Below are positions 57,266 through 64,000 of a stretch of DNA of 64,000 bases, piece by piece. Below the pieces are notes generated by a model. The model had not been told where the DNA came from. It made no database searches and saw only the letters and a list, made by a program, of their open reading frames with translations. The position numbers were made by a program, and so were the translations under genes. This stretch comes from JAYZDK01 sp964604165. GTDB taxonomy: Bacteria > Myxococcota_A > UBA796 > CAJQPC01. The stretch is taken from assembly GCA_964604165.1 (NCBI GenBank), contig CAZRYF010000014.1, positions 13,868 to 77,867 of the forward strand, given 5' to 3'. Each line of letters begins with the position of its first letter. Positions within the stretch are counted from its first letter, which is position 1.

Positions 57266-57799
57266 TTATTCGTTGCCTTGGGTTTCGGCAAGCTTGGTTT
57301 CGAAGTTCTTCAACAAGTAGACGAGATCGCGGCCCGGGCCGGACAGCACACCGAGCACCTGGCGGGGTGCTTCCTGCATCGTTCGCAGGAGTGTGGCCAG
57401 CATTTCTTCCTTGCTGGCCATGTCCGCCACGCCAAGAGCAGCCGCCGCTTCCAGGACGGACCCTTCGAGAATGGCCCCCTTCACGACGATCTTACTTTCC
57501 TTGCCCATGGCATCTTTGACCGCACGGGCGGCAGCAACGGGATCATCGCCGGAAATCACCACTCCGGTCATGCCGCTGAACATCACCGCCAAGGGCTCCT
57601 TGTCGGTCCCCTCCACGGCCCGTTTGGCCAGCGTGTTCTTGACCACCTGGAAGTCGACCCCAGCCTTCTCCAGCTTGCGGCGGAACCCATCGGACTCCTC
57701 CACCGTGGCACCGCGAAAGTCGGCCAACATCAGCAAAGGGGCATCCACCACCTTGGACTGAAAGCCTTCCACAAACGCTTGTTTCTGTGTCCTGTTCAT
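57266..57799 (-). CDS. rplJ: 50S ribosomal protein L10
   Basis: 177 residues (LLMLADFRGATVEESDGFRR; FQVVKNTLAKRAVEG). Forms the stalk base for L7/L12. It follows rplA by only 9 bp, so no long L10 leader is present between them. Confidence 0.96.
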   Translation of the reverse strand: MNRTQKQAFVEGFQSKVVDAPLLMLADFRGATVEESDGFRRKLEKAGVDFQVVKNTLAKRAVEGTDKEPLAVMFSGMTGVVISGDDPVAAARAVKDAMGKESKIVVKGAILEGSVLEAAAALGVADMASKEEMLATLLRTMQEAPRQVLGVLSGPGRDLVYLLKNFETKLAETQGNE

Positions 57800-57808
57800 G
57801 GCCGCCCC

Positions 57809-58522
57809 CTACTGATCCGCAACGCGGAGCAAGTCGTTTGTGTCGAGCCGCACACCCACGCCCATGGTGGACGAGATGGCAGCACTCCTGAGATAAGTGC
57901 CCTTGGCCGAAGCCGGCTTGAGGCGAATCAGCTCCGTCATCAGGGCAATAAGGTTCTCCGTGAGCGCCTCCGCCCCCATGGAGCGGCGACCAAACGGTGC
58001 ATGAACAACGCCCGCCTTCTCGACCCGGAAGTCAATGCGCCCCCCCTTGAGGTCCTTGACCACGCCCCCCACCTGGTCCGGGGCAACGACTGTCCCCACC
58101 TTGGGCGTGGGCATCAAGCCGCGGGGACCGAGCACACGGCCCAGACGACCCACTTTGCCCATCATGTCCCGGGTCGCAACCGCCTTGTCGAACTCCACCC
58201 AGCCACCCTGGATCTTCTCGACCAGATCGTCGCTACCCACAAAGTCAGCCCCGGCTTCTTCCGCCGCAGTGGCTGCCTCGCCCTGGGCGAATACCAGCAC
58301 GCGAACCGGCTTCCCGGTCCCGTTGGGAAGACTCACCGCACCGCGCACCATCTGGTCTGCGTGGCGGGGGTCCACCCCAAGCCGGGCCGCGAGATCGATG
58401 GACTCATCGAAATTCGTGCCTTTGGTAGTGAGCAACAGATCCACCGCTTCCGCGGCAGCGTATCGCTTCTCCGAATCGACCAGCACTCTTCCTGAGCGCC
58501 AGCGCTTTCCTCGTTTTGCCAT
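57809..58522 (-). CDS. rplA: 50S ribosomal protein L1
   Basis: 237 residues (AKRGKRWRSGRVLVDSEKRY; SLPNGTGKPVRVLVFAQGE; GRLGRVLGPRGLMPTPKVGT). Complete. Confidence 0.97.
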   Translation of the reverse strand: MAKRGKRWRSGRVLVDSEKRYAAAEAVDLLLTTKGTNFDESIDLAARLGVDPRHADQMVRGAVSLPNGTGKPVRVLVFAQGEAATAAEEAGADFVGSDDLVEKIQGGWVEFDKAVATRDMMGKVGRLGRVLGPRGLMPTPKVGTVVAPDQVGGVVKDLKGGRIDFRVEKAGVVHAPFGRRSMGAEALTENLIALMTELIRLKPASAKGTYLRSAAISSTMGVGVRLDTNDLLRVADQ

Positions 58523-58611
58523 GATGGCTCCTCACCCGCACCGGGATGCGGGTTGTCCAGCGGAGTGTTGGCGGGGCAGCGGCTCCCCTCCCCCGACTGG
58601 ACCGTTGGGGT

Positions 58612-59040
58612 TTAGATGACGTTGATTCCCATGGACCGACAGGTCCCCTCGATGGTTCGCATGGCCGCTGCGACATCGTTTGTGTTGAGATCTTCCAGTT
58701 TTCGCTCCGCGATCTCCTTGACCTGCGCCTTGGTGATCGAGCCGACCTTCTCCTTGTTTGGCTCGCCGGAGCCCTTGGGCTTCCGTGCCGCCTTCAGAAT
58801 CAGACCCGCGGCGGGCGGAGTCTTGGTCTGGAAACCAAAGGTGCGATCCGCAAAGACCGTGATGACGACGGGAACCAGCAGGTTCTCGGAGGCCAGGGCC
58901 TGGGTTCGCGCGTTGAATTCCTTGCAGAACATGGGGATGTTCACCCCAGCAGCACCCAGGGCCGGCCCCACGGGAGGGGATGGGTTGGCGCGGCCCGCAG
59001 GAATCTGCAGCTTGATCTGGTTGACAATCTTCTTGGCCAT
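58612..59040 (-). CDS. rplK: 50S ribosomal protein L11
   Basis: 142 residues (IKLQIPAGRANPSPPVGPAL; CKEFNARTQ; GTCRSMGINV). Complete, with an 89-bp gap before rplA. Confidence 0.97.
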   Translation of the reverse strand: MAKKIVNQIKLQIPAGRANPSPPVGPALGAAGVNIPMFCKEFNARTQALASENLLVPVVITVFADRTFGFQTKTPPAAGLILKAARKPKGSGEPNKEKVGSITKAQVKEIAERKLEDLNTNDVAAAMRTIEGTCRSMGINVI

Positions 59041-59077
59041 GAAAGCCTCCTGAAGCGCTCACAGCGCTCGTTTCGAG

Positions 59078-59626
59078 CTACGAGAGCTTTTCCACTTCGG
59101 TGAAATCAAGTTCCAGCGGGGTCGGTCGACCAAAGATGTTGACCGTGACCCGCAGCTTGCCCCGGGCGGGGTTCACCTCTTCCACTGTGCCCTTCATGTT
59201 CGAGAAGGCACCCGCGATGACACGGACCTCCTCGCCACGCTCAAATTCCACCAGGGGACGGGCTTCCACCTTGGTCTGTTCTTCAGCCTTGGCGCCAAAC
59301 CGGTTCGTGATCCGTTGGATCTCCGCCTCCGGAATCGGCGGGGGGTTCCGGCTTCCGCCGACAAACCCGGTGACCTTCGGGGTGTTCTTCACCACGTGCC
59401 AGGTCTCGTTGTCCAGGTCCATTTCCACCAGCATGTAGCCGGGGTAGAACTTCCGGGTCACCTGGCGCTTGTTGCCGTTGCGCATCTCCACGCCCTGCTC
59501 CGTTGGAACCAGGACCTCACCGAACCTGTCCTCGACGCCCAGCGAGACAATGCGCTGCTCCAGCGCAAGCTTCGCCTTGATCTCGTATCCCGAGTAGGTA
59601 TGGACGACGTACCATGCCATGGACAT
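59078..59626 (-). CDS. nusG: transcription termination/antitermination protein NusG
   Basis: 182 residues from ATG 59626 (GGAGAGG upstream; a second ATG two codons on is possible). NGN domain WYVVHTYSGYEIKAKLAL and YPGYMLVEMDL, then the KOW motif GEEVRVIAGAFSNMKGTVEE. Confidence 0.96.
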   Translation of the reverse strand: MSMAWYVVHTYSGYEIKAKLALEQRIVSLGVEDRFGEVLVPTEQGVEMRNGNKRQVTRKFYPGYMLVEMDLDNETWHVVKNTPKVTGFVGGSRNPPPIPEAEIQRITNRFGAKAEEQTKVEARPLVEFERGEEVRVIAGAFSNMKGTVEEVNPARGKLRVTVNIFGRPTPLELDFTEVEKLS

Positions 59627-59681
59627 TTGGAAACCTCTCCGAACCTGGCGTTCGGCTGCAAAGGTGTGCGGCGACTGGCGC

Positions 59682-60065
59682 CTAGGACTCTGTAAACAGG
59701 AAAATATTGGCCACGCGCTTCCAGATGAAGTCGTAGACGGCCAAGCAAGCAGCAATAAAGACGGTGGCGCTGATAACCACTGTGGTGGACCGGACGGTCT
59801 CTTCTCGATCCGGCCAGGTCACCTTGGCAAGCTCGGTGATGGTCTCAGCGGTGAAGGTGACGGCGGCCTGGTGCCGCATCAGCACCAAGAAAGTCACCAC
59901 GGCTCCCACAAGCCCCACCATGCCCGAACGGGGAATCAACCCCATCACATCCGCGTCCCCCACCCCCAGGGCTGCAAAGACAGCCTCCGCGATGCGTACC
60001 AGCGTCAGGCCGCACGCTGCAGCGCCCGAAAGGAACGCGAGCACGATAAATCGCTGGTTGGACAT
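59682..60065 (-). CDS. secE: preprotein translocase subunit SecE
   Basis: 127 residues with three hydrophobic segments as in enteric SecE. The conserved amphipathic part ELAKVTWPDREETVRST precedes the last membrane helix. First gene of secE-nusG-rplKAJL. Confidence 0.95.
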   Translation of the reverse strand: MSNQRFIVLAFLSGAAACGLTLVRIAEAVFAALGVGDADVMGLIPRSGMVGLVGAVVTFLVLMRHQAAVTFTAETITELAKVTWPDREETVRSTTVVISATVFIAACLAVYDFIWKRVANIFLFTES

Positions 60066-60150
60066 GAGAGTGCCGGGGCAAGGAGGGACACGAGCGCAGC
60101 AAGGGCGCCGCGCCGTCTAATCCGGCCGAACCGCCAAGGCAAGCCGCCGG

Positions 60151-60181
60151 TGAAGAAAGCAGGCCTCCACTGGAGGCCTGC
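60151..60181 (-). terminator. terminator after tuf2
   Basis: GCAGGCCTCCA and TGGAGGCCTGC form an almost loopless 10-11-bp stem, followed on the minus strand by TTTCTTC. It separates tuf2 from secE. Confidence 0.8.
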
Positions 60182-60196
60182 CACAGATTGGTGTTG

Positions 60197-61387
60197 CTAT
60201 TCGTGAATGCTGGAGACGACGCCTGCGCCGACGGTTCGACCACCCTCTCGGATGGCAAATCGCAGCTGGGGCTCAATGGCGATGGGGGTGATCAACTCGA
60301 CGGTCATGTTGACCCGGTCGCCCGGCATCACCATGTCCACACCCTCGGGAAGCTGCACCTTGCCCGTCACATCCGTCGTGCGGAAGTAGAACTGGGGGCG
60401 GTACCCGTTGAAGAAGGGCTTGTGGCGACCGCCCTCGTCCTTCTTCAGGATGTAGCACTCGCAGTCGAACTTCGTGTACGGGCTGATGGAGCCGGGAATC
60501 ACGATGACCTGGCCCCGCTCGATGTCCTCGCGCTTCACACCGCGAAGGAGCAGGCCCACGTTGTCGCCGGCCTGGCCGTAGTCCAGAATCTTCCGGAACA
60601 TCTCCACACCCGTCACCGTGGTGGTGGCCGTGTCCTTGATGCCCACGATCTCCACCGAGTCGCCGGTGTTGATCTGGCCCCGCTCCACCCGGCCCGTGGC
60701 CACCGTGCCGCGACCCGAGATGGAGAACACGTCCTCCACTGGCATCAGGAAGGGCTTGTCCACGTCCCGCTCGGGGGTGGGAATGTACGTGTCCACCTGC
60801 TCCATCAGCGCCATGATGCTCGGCGTGCCGATCTCGGAGGTGTCCCCTTCCAGGGCCTTCAGGGCGCTGCCCTTGACGATCGGGGTGTCGTCCCCGGGGA
60901 ACTCGTACTCGTCCAGAAGCTCGCGAACTTCCATCTCCACCAGCTCCAGAAGCTCCTCGTCATCCAGCAGATCCACCTTGTTCAGGTAGATCACGATGTA
61001 GGGAACGTTCACCTGGCGGGCCAGGAGAAGATGCTCGCGGGTCTGGGGCATCGGGCCGTCCGAGGCCGCCACCACCAGGATCGCGCCGTCCATCTGCGCG
61101 GCCCCCGTGATCATGTTCTTGATGTAGTCAGCGTGGCCTGGGCAGTCCACGTGGGCGTAGTGACGGGCTTCCGTCTCGTACTCCACGTGCGCGGTGTTGA
61201 TCGTGATCCCGCGGGCCTTCTCCTCGGGCGCCTTGTCGATGTCCTCGTAGTCCATGAAGGCGGCGCCGCCCGCCTCGGCCAGCACCTTCGTGATGGCGGC
61301 GGTGAGCGTGGTCTTGCCGTGATCCACGTGACCGATGGTCCCGATGTTCACGTGCGGCTTGCTGCGGTCAAACTTTTCCTTGGCCAT
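60197..61387 (-). CDS. tuf: elongation factor Tu, copy 2
   Basis: 396 residues, identical to copy 1 at 43140-44330. Identity continues 12 bp upstream of the ATG (GTCGTTTTTCCT) and stops at once beyond. The single difference I can see is GAA for GAG as the last sense codon. It follows tRNA-Thr(GGT) by 86 bp in the common tRNA-tuf arrangement, and ends in a strong hairpin. Confidence 0.98.
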   Translation of the reverse strand: MAKEKFDRSKPHVNIGTIGHVDHGKTTLTAAITKVLAEAGGAAFMDYEDIDKAPEEKARGITINTAHVEYETEARHYAHVDCPGHADYIKNMITGAAQMDGAILVVAASDGPMPQTREHLLLARQVNVPYIVIYLNKVDLLDDEELLELVEMEVRELLDEYEFPGDDTPIVKGSALKALEGDTSEIGTPSIMALMEQVDTYIPTPERDVDKPFLMPVEDVFSISGRGTVATGRVERGQINTGDSVEIVGIKDTATTTVTGVEMFRKILDYGQAGDNVGLLLRGVKREDIERGQVIVIPGSISPYTKFDCECYILKKDEGGRHKPFFNGYRPQFYFRTTDVTGKVQLPEGVDMVMPGDRVNMTVELITPIAIEPQLRFAIREGGRTVGAGVVSSIHE

Positions 61388-61473
61388 GTCGTTTTTCCTT
61401 ATTCACGGCGAGGCCGTGGTGATTTGGACTCTCAACCCGAAACGGTGATTCTTGAGCAGGTTCTCTTTGAAAA

Positions 61474-61548
61474 TGGAGCCGATGATGGGATTTGAACCCA
61501 TGGCCTCCTCCTTACCAAGGAGGTGCTCTGCCCCTGAGCTACATCGGC
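61474..61548 (-). tRNA. tRNA-Thr(GGT)
   Basis: Acceptor GCCGATG/CATCGGC, anticodon loop TTGGTAA on a CCTCC/GGAGG stem, T-arm ATGGGTTCAAATCCCAT and encoded CCA. Confidence 0.97.
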
Positions 61549-61594
61549 GAACGACGCCCTTTCGGGCGATCTAAGTGTTGGATGGGTGGTGAAA

Positions 61595-61670
61595 TGGAGC
61601 GGGAAACGAGGCTCGAACTCGCGACCCTCAGCTTGGAAGGCTGATGCTCTACCAACTGAGCTATTCCCGC
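61595..61670 (-). tRNA. tRNA-Gly(TCC)
   Basis: Acceptor GCGGGAA/TTCCCGC, anticodon loop CTTCCAA on a TCAGC/GCTGA stem, T-arm with GTTCGAG and encoded CCA. Confidence 0.97.
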
Positions 61671-61694
61671 AAAAAATGGTTGTGGATGGATGAG

Positions 61695-61780
61695 TGGTGG
61701 GGGGTGGTGGATTCGAACCACCGTAGGCGTACGCCGGCGGGTTTACAGCCCGCTCCCTTTGGCCACTCGGGCAACCCCCC
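61695..61780 (-). tRNA. tRNA-Tyr(GTA)
   Basis: 86-nt class II tRNA: acceptor GGGGGGT/ACCCCCC, anticodon loop CTGTAAA on a GCGGG/CCCGC stem, a long variable arm (CGGCGTACGCCTACG region) and encoded CCA. Confidence 0.97.
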
Positions 61781-61809
61781 AGAAATAAGAAAAAGAACTC
61801 CTGCCACCC

Positions 61810-61885
61810 TGGAGCTGACGGCGGGACTCGAACCCGCGACCTGCGGTTTACAAAACCGCTGCTCTGCCGATTGAGCTACGTCAGC
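61810..61885 (-). tRNA. tRNA-Thr(TGT)
   Basis: Acceptor GCTGACG/CGTCAGC, anticodon loop TTTGTAA on a GCGGT/ACCGC stem, T-arm GCGGGTTCGAGTCCCGC and encoded CCA. Confidence 0.97.
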
Positions 61886-61931
61886 AATTCAGGCACACCA
61901 GCGCCATGGGCCCTGGAGGCAAGGGGCGCGG

Positions 61932-61959
61932 AATATAGTCGATCGCCCTTGGGTGTCAA
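61932..61959 (-). promoter_or_regulatory. strong promoter of the tRNA-tuf2 operon
   Basis: On the minus strand TTGACA (61959-61954), 16-bp spacer, TATATT (61937-61932), about 45 bp before tRNA-Thr(TGT). The -35 overlaps the last codons of the site-2 protease gene. Confidence 0.88.
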
Positions 61960-62882
61960 GGCACGGAAACACCGGGTTCCGCAGGGGCCGTCGGTGCCTC
62001 GAGGGTGTCCGTTTCCACCGGCCGGGGCATGAACGTAAGGCCGAAGGCCACTGCGGCCCCTGCTGCAACCCAGAGAGCACGGCGCGTCAGTCCTGGTTGG
62101 GCTGGAACCTCCAGCCCACGAGACGCCCCCAGGGACCACAACAAGACGGCCCATACAGCCCACCCCACCCACAGGAATCCCGCCAAGAGACCAAGCACCA
62201 GGACAAACTTGCCGAGCCTGTCTGCGTGGGAAGGCCAGAGCGCCCGGGCCACGTGCCCTCCATCCAACTGCCCGATGGGGAGCAGGTTCATGCACGTGAG
62301 AAGACAGCCCACCCAAGCCGCCAGGGCGAGGGGCGAGAGGATGTCAAAACGTCCCGGTGGCGCCCCCAGAATCCAAGCGCCCAACAGGTCCATGAGGGGG
62401 GGATTGCCCATGATCAGAACTGTGCCATCCGGCGAATCGGCCATCAGGTTGGAAATGGGCTGGGTGTCGGGCAATCCCACTGCCAGACAGATCCCCGCCA
62501 CCACCAGGCCTGCCAGAGGGCCTGCTGCCCCCATTTCAAGCAAGGCCGTGCGGTTGTCAGGCTCCGAGCGCAGCCGGATGATGGCCCCCAAAGTGCCAAA
62601 CGCCATGGGAAAGGGAATGAAATAGGGCAGCGACAGGGAGAATCCATGGCGCCGGGCCACAACCCAGTGGCCCAGCTCGTGACTGCCCAGGATGGCCATC
62701 AAGGCCAGGGAGAAGGTAGCCGACTCCCGTTGAATGGCCGCATCCGACAAGGGCCCCGCCGTCCAGAACCACCCATAGGTGAAGAACACGCTCACCAGGG
62801 TGGCCAGAAACAGCCCGGCAGCAAGGGCCATCTCACGGGGTGGGGTCTCTGCCTGATGTACAACCACCTGGAAGCTGATCAT
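61956..62882 (-). CDS. membrane site-2 protease-like M50 zinc metallopeptidase
   Basis: About 308 residues. ATG 62882 has AGGA 6 bp upstream; an ATG at 62888 is also in frame but lacks spacing. The zinc motif HELGH lies in LGSHELGHWVVARRHG, and the third ligand in NLLPIGQLDGGH, the N-x2-P-x-x-x-L-D-G motif of S2P enzymes. At least six membrane segments. It probably performs intramembrane cleavage of a regulator or a signal-peptide remnant. The N-terminus is not a PDZ-bearing RseP type and is closer to the EGY-like branch. It is transcribed towards the tRNA operon with no gap. Confidence 0.88.
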   Translation of the reverse strand: MISFQVVVHQAETPPREMALAAGLFLATLVSVFFTYGWFWTAGPLSDAAIQRESATFSLALMAILGSHELGHWVVARRHGFSLSLPYFIPFPMAFGTLGAIIRLRSEPDNRTALLEMGAAGPLAGLVVAGICLAVGLPDTQPISNLMADSPDGTVLIMGNPPLMDLLGAWILGAPPGRFDILSPLALAAWVGCLLTCMNLLPIGQLDGGHVARALWPSHADRLGKFVLVLGLLAGFLWVGWAVWAVLLWSLGASRGLEVPAQPGLTRRALWVAAGAAVAFGLTFMPRPVETDTLEAPTAPAEPGVSVP

Positions 62883-63068
62883 TGACATTCCTGATGATGT
62901 AACTCGGGATTTGCTCGCGGCGCTGTCCCAGCCTCACCGGCCATAGTAGGATTCGGGCTCCCCTGGCTCGACGGTCCGGGACCCTGGGGACGCGCTGGGA
63001 CACTCAGGGCCGATCAAGGCTGACCCCTGCCCCTTCCCCGCCGCCACCTGCTTCTCCTCGCCGGGCTG
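62883..63068. other. intergenic region with no recognised gene
   Basis: 186 bp between the divergent site-2 protease and the FG-GAP gene. It must hold both promoters, but I see no convincing -35/-10 pair. Base composition rises toward the right. Confidence 0.5.
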
Positions 63069-64000
63069 ATGCCGGGCGTGTCGTCGTCTTGCTCCGGCGC
63101 TCCGGACAGCGCCTCCCGCGACACGGCCGTGGTGACCCCCCCTTTCCTCCCCGCGGGCACCGACGCGGGCTGGTTCTCCCAGGTCACCGAGCGCATCCGG
63201 ACGGACCGGCGCAGCTTCGTCGAGCGCGACGGGACCTTCCGGGCGAGCGCGGGTCGGATCCACGCTGATCTGGGCCTGGACGGGCTGCACGCGCGTCGCG
63301 GCCAGTACGAGCTAACCCTCCGGTTGTCGTCCTGGGGCCGCGAGGGCTTCGAGCAGTCCGCCGAGCGGGTCGAGCCGCTGTGGGGCGCCTGTGCCACGGG
63401 CGGGGAAGGCCCGCGGGTGATGGCGGACGGCACCTGCGTGAGGCGGGTGGAGCTTCCCCGGCTGGGCCTGACCGAATTCTGGCAGCCGATTCCGGGGGGT
63501 CTGGAGCAGGGCTGGGAGGTCGAGGAGCGTCTGCCCGGCGACGAGCTGCTGGTGTTTCATCTCGAGGTGGACCAGCCCATCTGGTGGGCGGTGGACAGCG
63601 ACGGCCTGGGCGCGAGCGGGGTGGGCAGCCTGGGCGATGGCTGGCGGTACGGTGGGCTCGCGGCCTGGGACGCCCACGGCGAGCCGGTCACCGCGTGGAT
63701 GGCGGCCACCGAGCTTGGCCTCACCCTGCGGGTGGACGACCAGGGGGCGGTCTATCCGGTGACCATCGACCCGACCTTGACGGAGAGCGCCAAGCTGACC
63801 GCGTCGGACGGCTCGTACAGCGACTACTTCGCCTGGTCGGTCTCGGGCGCAGGGGACGTGGACGGCGACGGCTACGACGACGTGATCGTGGGGGCGAATG
63901 GAGACAACGACAACGGCTCAGGTTCTGGCTCGGCGTACGTGTACAGGGGCAGCAGCTCGGGGGTGGACCCAAGCGCCGAGACCAAGCTGACCGCCTCGGA
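63069..64000 (+). CDS. FG-GAP repeat surface protein (3'-truncated)
   Basis: The frame is open to the window end. ATG 63069 begins MPGVSSSCSG, but in-frame sequence back to a CTG at 63027 encodes a basic and hydrophobic stretch (PRRHLLLLAGL) that would complete a lipoprotein-type signal ending before Cys, so the true start may be non-standard or misassembled. After about 240 residues of beta-rich sequence, the FG-GAP/integrin-like repeat appears (GDVDGDGYDDVIVGANGD, then AYVYRGSSSG), which binds calcium in such beta-propellers. The GC content is markedly higher than in the preceding operons. Confidence 0.75.
   Translation, partial: MPGVSSSCSGAPDSASRDTAVVTPPFLPAGTDAGWFSQVTERIRTDRRSFVERDGTFRASAGRIHADLGLDGLHARRGQYELTLRLSSWGREGFEQSAERVEPLWGACATGGEGPRVMADGTCVRRVELPRLGLTEFWQPIPGGLEQGWEVEERLPGDELLVFHLEVDQPIWWAVDSDGLGASGVGSLGDGWRYGGLAAWDAHGEPVTAWMAATELGLTLRVDDQGAVYPVTIDPTLTESAKLTASDGSYSDYFAWSVSGAGDVDGDGYDDVIVGANGDNDNGSGSGSAYVYRGSSSGVDPSAETKLTAS

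Noticed and set aside
60066..60196. tRNA-Trp or rpmG between tuf2 and secE
   Set aside because: The 131 bp contain only a terminator and leader; no cloverleaf or L33 frame.
60188..61495. 435-codon plus-strand open frame, and its twin at 43146
   Set aside because: Both are antisense shadows of the two tuf genes; they served only to confirm DNA identity.

Overview
The window reads as a high-GC contig from a deltaproteobacterial, Myxococcota-like bacterium. The evidence is: a Glt/Agl-type (adventurous gliding, focal-adhesion) gene cluster in the order known from Myxococcus; many lipoproteins built from choice-of-anchor, MopE-type Asp-rich, lamin-tail, PKD and FG-GAP modules; GTG starts; and operons with 1-4 base overlaps. 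Two runs of exactly 100 N (3353-3452 and 28266-28365) mark scaffold gaps, and both fall inside tandem repeats, so this is a draft or metagenome assembly.

Layout. (1) 1-6730, plus strand: a TPR protein, a TPR lipoprotein, a small secreted protein, an FHA/TonB-C-like energy-transducer protein and a beta-barrel-like protein, matching gltD-gltE-gltF-gltG-gltH(cglE). (2) 6860-28096: mixed housekeeping and surface genes. These are a choice-of-anchor lipoprotein, a stand-alone rplC, nadB with a small lipoprotein, a lytic transglycosylase with pgsA, a TlpA-like redoxin divergent from pyrD, an alpha/beta hydrolase, two large surface lipoproteins, tRNA-Gly(GCC), a GT2 glycosyltransferase with a beta-helix acyl/nucleotidyltransferase-like protein, the glycolytic operon gap-pgk-tpiA with secG, tRNA-Leu(GAG), an unusual cytochrome P450 with a Tat-like leader, and a frameshifted lipoprotein remnant. 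(3) 28147-28400: a 65-bp hairpin repeat array. (4) 28428-47339, minus strand: the str (rpsL-rpsG-fusA-tuf), S10, spc and alpha ribosomal operons run as one co-directional block ending in a fur-family regulator. rplC, rpsD and infA are missing from their usual places; rplC lies about 34 kb away on the other strand. (5) 47428-60065, minus strand: secE-nusG-rplKAJL-rpoBC. RpoC carries a large insertion. (6) 60197-61885, minus strand: tRNA-Thr(TGT)-Tyr-Gly(TCC)-Thr(GGT)-tuf2, behind a strong promoter; tuf2 is almost base-for-base identical to tuf1. (7) 61956-62882: a membrane site-2 protease. (8) 63069-64000: a 3'-truncated FG-GAP repeat surface protein in DNA of clearly higher GC.

The right half is thus the near-complete transcription/translation core (RNA polymerase beta, beta' and alpha, SecYEG, EF-G, two EF-Tu, most of the ribosomal proteins, Map and Adk). 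The left half is accessory, with envelope and surface functions. The observations most worth following up are the RpoC insertion, the displaced rplC with the missing rpsD and infA, the Tat-like P450 without the usual acid-alcohol pair, the converted tuf pair, and the two repeat-caused assembly gaps.
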